Assembly (NCBI RefSeq): GCF_020523605.1
Contig: NZ_JAJAQI010000012.1
Coordinates: 1 to 64,000 of the forward strand
Length of the DNA: 64,000 bases
Source: Roseicella aerolata
Lineage (GTDB): Bacteria; Pseudomonadota; Alphaproteobacteria; Acetobacterales; Acetobacteraceae
Direction: 5' to 3'
Shown: positions 57,712 through 64,000 of the stretch, piece after piece
How positions within the stretch are numbered: the first letter of the stretch is position 1
Layout: each line of letters opens with the position of its first letter
Program-made: the position numbers and the translations under genes
The notes under the pieces: model-generated
Database searches by the model: none
What the model was told of the DNA's origin: nothing
What the model saw: only the letters and a program-made list of their open reading frames with translations

Positions 57712-58169
57712 GCCGGTTCCTAGAGCCTTTCCACGGGGGCTGTGCAGCCCGAAAGCGCGCCTGCCCTGGCTGGCGGAGTGGCTTCACGCTTCCGGGCGCC
57801 TCCGCCTGCGGGCCTCCGCTCTACCCGGAATGCGTCCCCGGCGCAGCCCCGTGCCGCGCCGCACGATCCGGCCCTTCGCAAGCCGCCTGCGCTGGCGCCC
57901 AGGCTGCACCATGCGGGCCGATGACCGGCGCAGTCCCGGCAGGGCCGCGAGCGCGCGCATCGCCCCCGCCCGTCACGGGCCGGCGTGCCGCTGCCGCTTG
58001 CGGGATCGCCCGATGCCCGGGACAGGCGATCGTCCGACCACTGCCCTTCTGCGCTTCCGGCTTCGCGGCTGCGAAGCCCCGGCCTTCACGGCAAGCCCGG
58101 CGACTGCCTAAATGGCGGCAATAACGGGGGCCGGCACAGGCCCCAGGGCGAGCGAGAGGACCAAGTCGC
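57712..58169. other. 458-bp divergent spacer between mutS and maeB
   Basis: No gene supported. It should carry promoters for both divergent genes, but I found no consensus boxes. AGAGGA at about 9 nt serves maeB, and a short GGGCC/GGCCC stem lies near 58128-58145. GC-rich shadow frames cross it on both strands. Confidence 0.4.
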
Positions 58170-60482
58170 ATGGATGATGTACCGAAGGCCGGGCTTGCCG
58201 GCACGCTCGCCGACAGCCGCACCGCCCGCGTCACGCCCGAGGAGGCGCTGGCGCTGCATGCCGAGGGCCGCCCGGGCAAGCTGGAGATCCGGCTGACAAA
58301 GCCGCTGATCACCGCGCGCGACCTGTCGCTGGCCTACAGCCCCGGCGTCGCCGAGCCCTGCCTCCACATCCACCGCGACCCGACGCTGGCCTATGACTAC
58401 ACGGCTAAGGGCAATTTCGTCGCCGTCATCTCCAACGGCACGGCGGTGCTCGGACTCGGGAATCTCGGCGCGCTGGCCTCGAAGCCGGTGATGGAGGGCA
58501 AGGTCGCCCTCTTCAAGCGCTTCGCCGATGTGGACGGCATGGATCTCTGCCTCGATACCGAGGATGCCGACGAGTTCGTCAATGCCGTCCGCTTCCTCGG
58601 CCCCAGCTTCGGCGGGATCAACCTCGAGGACATCAAGGCGCCGGAGTGCTTCGTCATCGAGCAGCGGCTGCGCGAGATGATGGACATCCCGGTCTTCCAC
58701 GACGACCAGCACGGCACCGCCATCGTCGCCGCAGCCGGCCTCATCAACGCCGCGCACCTGACCGGGCGGGACCTGGCGCAGACGCGGCTCGTCATCAACG
58801 GCGCCGGTGCCGCCTCCATCGCCTGCGCCGAGCTGCTCAGGGCCATGGGCATGCGGCCCGAGAACATCATCATGTGCGACACCAAGGGCGTGCTCTACCG
58901 CGGCCGCACCGAGGGCATGAACCAGTGGAAATCGGCCCATGCGGTCGAGACCAAGGCAAGGACGCTGTCCCAGGCGCTGGAGGGCGCCGATGTCTTCTTC
59001 GGCCTGTCCGTGAAGGGCGCGGTGACGCAGGACATGGTCCGCGCCATGGCGGACAAGCCGATCATCTTCGCCATGGCCAATCCGGACCCCGAGATCACGC
59101 CGGAGGACGCCAAGGCGGCGCGGCCGGACTGCATCGTGGCGACCGGCCGGTCCGACTACCCGAACCAGGTCAACAATGTCCTCGGCTTCCCCTTCATCTT
59201 CCGCGGCGCGCTGGACGTGCGCGCCAGCACCATCAACGACGCCATGAAGATCGCCGCCGCCCGGTCGCTGGCGCTGCTGGCGCGGGAGGACGTGCCGGAG
59301 GAGGTGAACACCGCCGGCGCCGGCAAGTCGCTACGCTTCGGGCCGGAATACATCATCCCCAACGCCTTCGACCCGCGGCTGATCTCCCGCGTCCCGGTCG
59401 CGGTGGCGAAGGCCGCGATCGAGAGCGGCGTCGCCCGCCGGCCGATCACCGATCTCGGACGCTATGCCCGCAACCTGGCGGGCCGGCTGGACCCGACGGC
59501 GAATGCGCTGGAACTGATCACCGAGCGCGTGCGCGCCAATCCGCGCAGCGTGGTCTTCGCCGAGGGCGAGGAGGAGAAGGTCATCCGCGCCGCCATCGCC
59601 TTCCACCAGGCGGGCTACGGCACGCCGGTGCTGGTGGGGCGGGAGGACCGGATCCAGGCCACCGCGCGCGCGATCGGCGTGCCGCTGCCCACCGGCATCG
59701 TCATCCGCAACGCCCGCCTCTCCGACAGCAACCGGCGCTATGCCGAGTTCCTCTATGCCAAGCAGCAGCGCCAGGGCATGCTGTTCCGCGACTGCCAGCG
59801 CCTGGTCAACCAGGACCGCAACGTCTTCGCCGCCTGCATGGTGGCGATGGGCGATGCCGATGCCCTCGTCACCGGCGTGACGCGCAGCTACTCGGTGGCG
59901 CTGGAGGGCATCACCTCGGCCATCGACCCGGCGCCGGGCGAGGTGATGTTCGGCCTGACCCTGCTGCTCGCCCGCGTCTCCGGCACCGTCTTCGTCGCCG
60001 ACACCGCGATCCATGAGCGGCCGGACGCGCAATGCCTGGCCGAGATCGCGATCCAGTCCGCCCGGGCGGCGCAGCGGCTGGGGCATGAGCCGCGGGTCGC
60101 CTTCCTCTCCTTCTCCACCTTCGGCGACCCCAAGGGCTCCATCCCCGGCAGCATCCGGGAGGCGGTGAAGCTGCTGGACCAGCGCCGGGTCGATTTCGAG
60201 TATGACGGCGAGATGTCGGCCGATGTGGCGCTGGACCCGGCGCTGCGCGCCCATCTCTACCCCTTCAGCCGGCTGACCGGCGCGGCCAATGTGCTGGTGA
60301 TGCCGGGGCTGCACGCGGCGCATATCCTGACCAAGTCGGTCCCGCGCCTGACCAGCGGCACGGCGATCGGGCCGCTGCTGATGGGTCTCTCCCGCCCCGT
60401 GCAGATCGTGCCGACCGATGCCAGCGTGACGCAGCTGCTGGACATGGCCTGCCTCGCCGCGCATGCCGCCATCCCGCGGTGA
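58170..60482 (+). CDS. maeB: NADP-dependent malic enzyme with phosphotransacetylase-like domain
   Basis: 770 residues, the long multimodular form. Malic-enzyme part (about 1-430): YSPGVAEPC, YTAKGNFVAVISNGTAVLGLGN, KRFADVDGMDLCLDTED, FHDDQHGTAIVAAAGLINA, VINGAGAASIACAELL, ANPDPEITPEDAKA and NVLGFPFIFRGALDV. The rest resembles phosphotransacetylase (GEEEKVIRAAIAF, VTGVTRSYSVALEGI, VLVMPGLHAAHI) and is thought to be regulatory, binding acetyl-CoA. It turns malate to pyruvate with NADPH. The gene is divergent from mutS. Its stop overlaps the DUF488 start (GTGA). Confidence 0.96.
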   Translation: MDDVPKAGLAGTLADSRTARVTPEEALALHAEGRPGKLEIRLTKPLITARDLSLAYSPGVAEPCLHIHRDPTLAYDYTAKGNFVAVISNGTAVLGLGNLGALASKPVMEGKVALFKRFADVDGMDLCLDTEDADEFVNAVRFLGPSFGGINLEDIKAPECFVIEQRLREMMDIPVFHDDQHGTAIVAAAGLINAAHLTGRDLAQTRLVINGAGAASIACAELLRAMGMRPENIIMCDTKGVLYRGRTEGMNQWKSAHAVETKARTLSQALEGADVFFGLSVKGAVTQDMVRAMADKPIIFAMANPDPEITPEDAKAARPDCIVATGRSDYPNQVNNVLGFPFIFRGALDVRASTINDAMKIAAARSLALLAREDVPEEVNTAGAGKSLRFGPEYIIPNAFDPRLISRVPVAVAKAAIESGVARRPITDLGRYARNLAGRLDPTANALELITERVRANPRSVVFAEGEEEKVIRAAIAFHQAGYGTPVLVGREDRIQATARAIGVPLPTGIVIRNARLSDSNRRYAEFLYAKQQRQGMLFRDCQRLVNQDRNVFAACMVAMGDADALVTGVTRSYSVALEGITSAIDPAPGEVMFGLTLLLARVSGTVFVADTAIHERPDAQCLAEIAIQSARAAQRLGHEPRVAFLSFSTFGDPKGSIPGSIREAVKLLDQRRVDFEYDGEMSADVALDPALRAHLYPFSRLTGAANVLVMPGLHAAHILTKSVPRLTSGTAIGPLLMGLSRPVQIVPTDASVTQLLDMACLAAHAAIPR

Positions 60483-61015
60483 GCGGGGCCGGCGACCGGA
60501 TTGCCGCCGGGGCGGCCGAGGCCCCGGCCGGGCCGGACGGCCCGGACCGGCCGCCAGCGCCGCCCCTCTTCACCATCGGCTATGAGGGGGCGACGCCGGG
60601 GGCGCTGATCGCCAGGCTGCGGGCGGCCGGCGTCACCACCCTGGTGGATGTGCGGGAATTGCCGAACAGCCGCCGCCCCGGCTTCGCCAAGCGGGCCCTG
60701 TCCGGGGCGCTGGAGGCGGCGGGCATCCGCTACGTCCATCTCCGGGCGCTCGGTACCCCGGCGGAAGGACGCGCCGCGGCGCGTGCCGGCCGCAGCGCGG
60801 AGATGAAGCGGATCTTCGGCGCCCGGCTGGCGGGCACCGAGGCGCAGGCGGCCATCGCCACCCTGGCCGGCCAGGCGCGCGAGGAAAGGCTCTGTCTGCT
60901 CTGCCTCGAGGCCGATCCGCGGCAGTGCCACCGCACCCTGGTTGCAGAAGCTGTTGCAGACGCCACCGGATCGGGCATTGTCCACCTGCATACGGACGGC
61001 AGCGTGCCGGGCTGA
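60479..61015 (+). CDS. DUF488 family protein
   Basis: 178 residues. After a disordered Pro/Ala-rich start, the DUF488 pattern is clear: LFTIGYEGATPGALIARLRAAGVTTLVDVRELPNSRRPGFAKRAL (in parts), IRYVHLRALGTP, and LCLLCLEADPRQCHRTLVAEAV with the C-x-E-x(4)-C-H-R core. The function of the family is unknown; the cysteine/histidine core may bind metal or nucleic acid. GTG start in an overlap with maeB. Followed 18 bp later by the 98-residue gene. Confidence 0.85.
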   Translation: MSGAGDRIAAGAAEAPAGPDGPDRPPAPPLFTIGYEGATPGALIARLRAAGVTTLVDVRELPNSRRPGFAKRALSGALEAAGIRYVHLRALGTPAEGRAAARAGRSAEMKRIFGARLAGTEAQAAIATLAGQAREERLCLLCLEADPRQCHRTLVAEAVADATGSGIVHLHTDGSVPG

Positions 61016-61033
61016 TGATGAAGGGTCTCTTGC

Positions 61034-61330
61034 ATGGCGCTCAGCCTCATCCTGCATGACCTGTCCGGCCTGACGCCGGATGACCAGAAGCGCTTCTTCG
61101 AGGCGATCTTCCAGATCGCGCCCGGGCACTGGCAGGTGGCGCCCGGGGCGACCCTGGCGGAGACCGGCGTCTCCCCCGCCTATCTGCGCGACCACCTGCT
61201 GAAGGCGGTGCCGCCGGCGCAGCGGGCCGGCACCCGGCTGCTGGTGACCCGCACCTCGCCCGACACCGCCTGGCATGCCCTCTCGCCCGAGGGCGAGGAC
61301 TGGCTGCGCGAGATGATGGCGGAGGGCTGA
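61034..61330 (+). CDS. Hypothetical protein, 98 residues
   Basis: Begins MALSLILHDLSGLTPDDQKRFFEAIF after AAGGGTC. It is a balanced globular-looking sequence with helices at both ends (AYLRDHLLKAVPPAQR and SPEGEDWLREMMAEG) and HWQVAPGATLAETG in the middle. No cysteines, no signal peptide. It follows maeB and the DUF488 gene on the same strand and is convergent with the acyltransferase 13 bp away. Family not recognised. Confidence 0.65.
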   Translation: MALSLILHDLSGLTPDDQKRFFEAIFQIAPGHWQVAPGATLAETGVSPAYLRDHLLKAVPPAQRAGTRLLVTRTSPDTAWHALSPEGEDWLREMMAEG

Positions 61331-61343
61331 GCGCCGCCGGTGG

Positions 61344-62501
61344 TCAGGCCGATACCGGCTGCGGCTTGTCCTGCCGCGCCGGCATGGCCGCTGCGGCCGA
61401 GAGGCGGATCCGCCGGCTGAGCCGCTGTGCCGGCGCATCGACCAGGGCGTGGAAGCCCTGCGCCGCCAGCAGGGCGAGCGGCAGGCCGAGCAGCAGCGCC
61501 CCCCAGGGCGGGAGCACGCCGCCCAGCCCGTGCAGCATGGCGCCGAGCACCGGCATGTGGATCAGGTAGAGGCTGAAGGAGATGCGGCCGAGCCAGAGCA
61601 GGCCCGGCCGCGCCAGGACCCGCGGCAGCGCCCCCGGCCCGCGCGCGAGGAGGATCAGCGCCGCCGAGGCGGTGATGACCATCAGGTCATGCGGCAGGCT
61701 GACGGCCACCAGGATGCCCGCCCAGGCCAGGCGGCGCGCCCAGGCCGGGCGCAGCTGGCCGCCCTGCCCTTCGAGCGCGAGCGCCGCGCCCACCGCGAAG
61801 GGCAGCAGGAAATAGGCATCCGAGAGCAGCGTGGACGGCAGCCGCGGGCCGAGCTGGTGGCGGTCCGGCGCCACGCCGAGCGCGATCGCCGCGACATGCA
61901 GCAGCAGGGCGAGGCCGAGCAGCCAGGCGACGCGGCCGCGGAAGAGCAGGACCAGCGGGAAGAGCAGCGTGATCCGCCATTCATGCACCAGGGTCCAGAG
62001 CGGGATGTCGAGGGTGAACCAGCCATCCGCGCCGAGCAGCAGCGCCTGGCGGAGGACCATGCCCGTCCCCACCGGCTCCGACCACAGCACCTGCGCGTCC
62101 CAGCCGCCCTGCGGCAGCGGGCCCGGCCGCAGGGCAAGGCTGAGCGCCGCCGAGACCAGCACGGCGCCGGCGACCGGCAGCAGCAGCCGGCAGCTCCGGC
62201 GCAGCGCGAAGGTGGCGAGGCCCGGCCGCCGGTCCTTTAGCAGGGACAGGGTCAGCACATAGCCGCTGAGCACGAAGAAGAAGATGACCGGCGCCCGCCC
62301 GGTATGGATGAGGCGGAGCGGCGTCGCCTCCAGCATAGGGAGCAGCGCCGGGGGCAGCGGCGGGGCCATGCTGAGGATATGGGTGAAGACCACGGCCAGC
62401 GCCGCCAGTCCGCGCAGCCCGTCGAGCAGGCGCGGCGAGGCCTGCGCGGCTGACGCCGCGCCGGCCTGGCCCTCGGCACCCGGTCTCGTCCCATCCGGCA
62501 T
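61344..62501 (-). CDS. Acyltransferase-3 family membrane protein
   Basis: 385 residues with about ten membrane spans. The family signature is present: LLDGLRGLAALAVVFTHILS with the catalytic histidine, APVIFFFVLSGYVLTLSLL, TFALRRSCRLLLPVAGAVL, the TLVHEWRITLLFPLVLL loop and ISFSLYLIHMPVLGAML. These OafA/OpgC-like enzymes O-acylate cell-surface sugars at the inner membrane. The start at 62501 has GGGGAG at about 8 nt. It stands alone on the minus strand; a 228-bp divergent spacer lies before the next gene. Its sugar acceptor is unknown. Confidence 0.88.
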   Translation of the reverse strand: MPDGTRPGAEGQAGAASAAQASPRLLDGLRGLAALAVVFTHILSMAPPLPPALLPMLEATPLRLIHTGRAPVIFFFVLSGYVLTLSLLKDRRPGLATFALRRSCRLLLPVAGAVLVSAALSLALRPGPLPQGGWDAQVLWSEPVGTGMVLRQALLLGADGWFTLDIPLWTLVHEWRITLLFPLVLLFRGRVAWLLGLALLLHVAAIALGVAPDRHQLGPRLPSTLLSDAYFLLPFAVGAALALEGQGGQLRPAWARRLAWAGILVAVSLPHDLMVITASAALILLARGPGALPRVLARPGLLWLGRISFSLYLIHMPVLGAMLHGLGGVLPPWGALLLGLPLALLAAQGFHALVDAPAQRLSRRIRLSAAAAMPARQDKPQPVSA

Positions 62502-62729
62502 CGCCGCGCTCCCCCAGCCCCGCCCCGCGCGGTCCGGAGGCGCGGCTGCATTCGGATGGTGGAACGGAAGCCGGAGGGGCGCAGCGCGAATCCACGCCAG
62601 CAACGATCACTTCGGAATGACCGGATTCGGAACGAGACGGCCGCGGCGCGCGCGCAGGGGCGGCGGGCCCGGTTGACCGCCGGGCCCGCCCGCGCGAGCC
62701 TCCCGCCCCTGTGCATGAGGAGGAACGCC

Positions 62730-63128
62730 ATGTCCGAGGATTCCGCGCTGTTCGACAAGGGCCTGCCGATCCGGCGCGAGGTGCTGGGCGCCGAGTATGT
62801 CGACGGCTCCATGGCCAAGGCCGACGACTTCATGATGGCCTTCCAGCGCGCCACCACCGCCTGGGCCTGGGGCTGGGCCTGGGGCGACCCGACGCTGGAG
62901 CGGAAGACGCGCTCCATGCTGAACCTCGCCATGCTGACCGCCCTCGGCAAGACGCCCGAGATCAAGCTGCATGTGAAGGGCGCGCTGAACAACGGCCTGA
63001 CGGTCGAGGAGATCAAGGCGGTGCTGCTGCACGCCACCGCCTATTGCGGCATCCCCGCCGGGCTCGATGCCTTCAAGGCGGCGCATGAGGTGCTCGTGGC
63101 CGAGGGCGCGCTGCCGGGGAAGAAGTAA
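62730..63128 (+). CDS. Carboxymuconolactone decarboxylase family protein
   Basis: 132 residues, all helical. RATTAWAWGWAWGDPTLERKTRSMLNLAMLTALGK and IKLHVKGALNNGLTVEEIKAVLLHATAYCGIPAG are characteristic. The single cysteine in AYCGIPAG and lack of CxxC argue against AhpD-type peroxidase activity. GAGGAGGAA lies before the ATG, a strong ribosome site. Its TAA stop shares one base with the next ATG, so it is coupled to a hydroxyacid dehydrogenase. Role in aromatic or keto-lactone breakdown is inferred from family only. Confidence 0.88.
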   Translation: MSEDSALFDKGLPIRREVLGAEYVDGSMAKADDFMMAFQRATTAWAWGWAWGDPTLERKTRSMLNLAMLTALGKTPEIKLHVKGALNNGLTVEEIKAVLLHATAYCGIPAGLDAFKAAHEVLVAEGALPGKK

Positions 63129-64000
63129 TGTCCGCGCTGAAGACGATCGGCTTCGTCGGCATCGGCAATATGGGCTGGCCCATGGCGGCCAACCTGGTGA
63201 AGGCGGGGTTCGAGGTCGTGGCCTGCGACGCGGTGCCCGGCCGCAGCGCGCAGTTCACCTCGGAGGTGGGCGGCCGCGCCGCGGCGGATGCCGCGGAGGC
63301 GGCCCAGGGCGCGGATGCCGTGATCACCATCCTGCCGACCAGCAGGCAGGTGGCGCAGGTGGCCGAGCAGATGGCGCCTTCGCTGGCGAAGGGCGCCCTT
63401 GTCATCGACATGACCAGCGGCCAGCCCGCGAAGACGCGGGAGATCGCGGCGAAGCTCGCCGGGCGCGGCGTCGCCATGATCGACGCGCCGGTCTCGGGCG
63501 GCGTGCCGCGGGCGAAGTCCGGCGACCTCGCCATCATGCTGGGCGGGGAGACGGCCGAGCTCGATCGCGCCGAGCCGGTGCTGAAGGCGATGGGCAGCAG
63601 CCTCTATCGCTGCGGCAGCATCGGCGCCGGGCAGGCGATGAAGGCGCTGAACAACCTCTCCTCCGCCGGCACCTTCCTGATGGGGATCGAGGTGCTGCTG
63701 ATCGGCCAGCGCTTCGGCCTCGACCCCTCGACCATGGTCGATGTGCTGAACGCCTCCTCCGGCATGTCCAACAGCAGCCAGCGGAAGTTCAAGCAGTATG
63801 TGCTGAACCGCCGCTTCGACGACGGCTTCGCGCTGGAGCTGATGGTCAAGGATCTCGGCATCGCGCTCGAGGTGGGGCGGGAGACGGAGACGCCGACGCC
63901 CTTCTCCGCCCTCTGCAAGGAGATGTGGGCCGCGGCGCTGGCCTCGCTCGGCCCCGGGCACAACCACACCGCGCTCGCCCAGCTCTCGGAGAAGATGGCG
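63128..64000 (+). CDS. 3-hydroxyisobutyrate dehydrogenase-like NAD(P) oxidoreductase, 3' end outside window
   Basis: Open for 291 codons to the right edge with no stop, so the last residues are missing; about 300 residues is usual. Rossmann motif IGFVGIGNMGWPMA; beta-hydroxyacid dehydrogenase substrate motif DAPVSGGVPRAKSGDLAIMLGG; the catalytic lysine K172 is in GQAMKALNNL. The C-terminal helical part includes MVKDLGIALEVG. It oxidises a 3-hydroxy acid or reduces the semialdehyde (tartronate semialdehyde reductase is an alternative). Coupled by TAATG to the carboxymuconolactone-decarboxylase-like gene. Confidence 0.88.
   Translation, partial: MSALKTIGFVGIGNMGWPMAANLVKAGFEVVACDAVPGRSAQFTSEVGGRAAADAAEAAQGADAVITILPTSRQVAQVAEQMAPSLAKGALVIDMTSGQPAKTREIAAKLAGRGVAMIDAPVSGGVPRAKSGDLAIMLGGETAELDRAEPVLKAMGSSLYRCGSIGAGQAMKALNNLSSAGTFLMGIEVLLIGQRFGLDPSTMVDVLNASSGMSNSSQRKFKQYVLNRRFDDGFALELMVKDLGIALEVGRETETPTPFSALCKEMWAAALASLGPGHNHTALAQLSEKMA

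Overview
The window is a very GC-rich chromosomal segment from an alphaproteobacterium, most likely an Acetobacteraceae member of the Roseomonas type (inference). The grounds are codon usage heavy in G and C at third positions, Bug-type periplasmic solute receptors, DapA/PrpD/RraA-rich catabolic loci, and alphaproteobacterial housekeeping genes (murJ, trpS, glnD, mutS, maeB). No rRNA, tRNA, CRISPR array, transposase or phage gene was recognised.

Layout. 0-3 kb: a repeat-bearing spacer, a TauD-type dioxygenase and an amidase. 3.1-9.7 kb: a catabolic cluster with a GntR regulator, a DapA-like lyase, an MmgE/PrpD protein, a 2-hydroxyacid dehydrogenase, a Bug receptor and a two-chain ThDP decarboxylase. 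10-12.5 kb: ethanolamine ammonia-lyase eutB-eutC, translationally coupled to a ribosome-rescue factor (arfB). 13-27 kb: a FixL-like sensor kinase, murJ, trpS, a DUF808 protein, a YgjP-type peptidase, several lipoproteins, a second DapA-like lyase with a cupin partner, a YcgN-like protein and two tandem SYLF-domain proteins. 27-33.7 kb: a histidine phosphatase and a complete urease operon (ureD-A-B-C-E-F-G plus a HupE/UreJ permease). 33.8-39.1 kb: a spermidine/putrescine-type ABC importer in line with ureidoglycolate lyase (allA) and allantoinase (puuE). 39.3-41.5 kb: an RraA-like aldolase, a thioesterase and a second Bug receptor. 41.6-44.4 kb: an AT-richer island with a Stealth-family sugar-phosphate transferase and a hexapeptide acyltransferase. 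44.4-50 kb: gluconokinase and 6-phosphogluconate dehydrogenase, then xanthine dehydrogenase xdhA-xdhB. 50.4-64 kb: small and secreted proteins, glnD, mutS, maeB, a DUF488 protein, a membrane acyltransferase, a carboxymuconolactone-decarboxylase-like protein and a 3-hydroxyisobutyrate-dehydrogenase-like enzyme that runs off the right edge.

Theme. Many genes release or manage nitrogen: ethanolamine ammonia-lyase, amidase, urease, allantoinase and ureidoglycolate lyase, xanthine dehydrogenase and the PII uridylyltransferase GlnD. Allantoinase, AllA and urease together give a path from allantoin toward glyoxylate and ammonia. The ABC importer between them probably brings in a ureide or related N-compound rather than polyamines (inference).

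Non-coding structure is unusually rich. Stem-loop repeats fill four of the five convergent gaps longer than 100 bp. A related repeat has entered the ureA-ureB spacer and, as a 54-bp tandem array, the coding start of xdhB.
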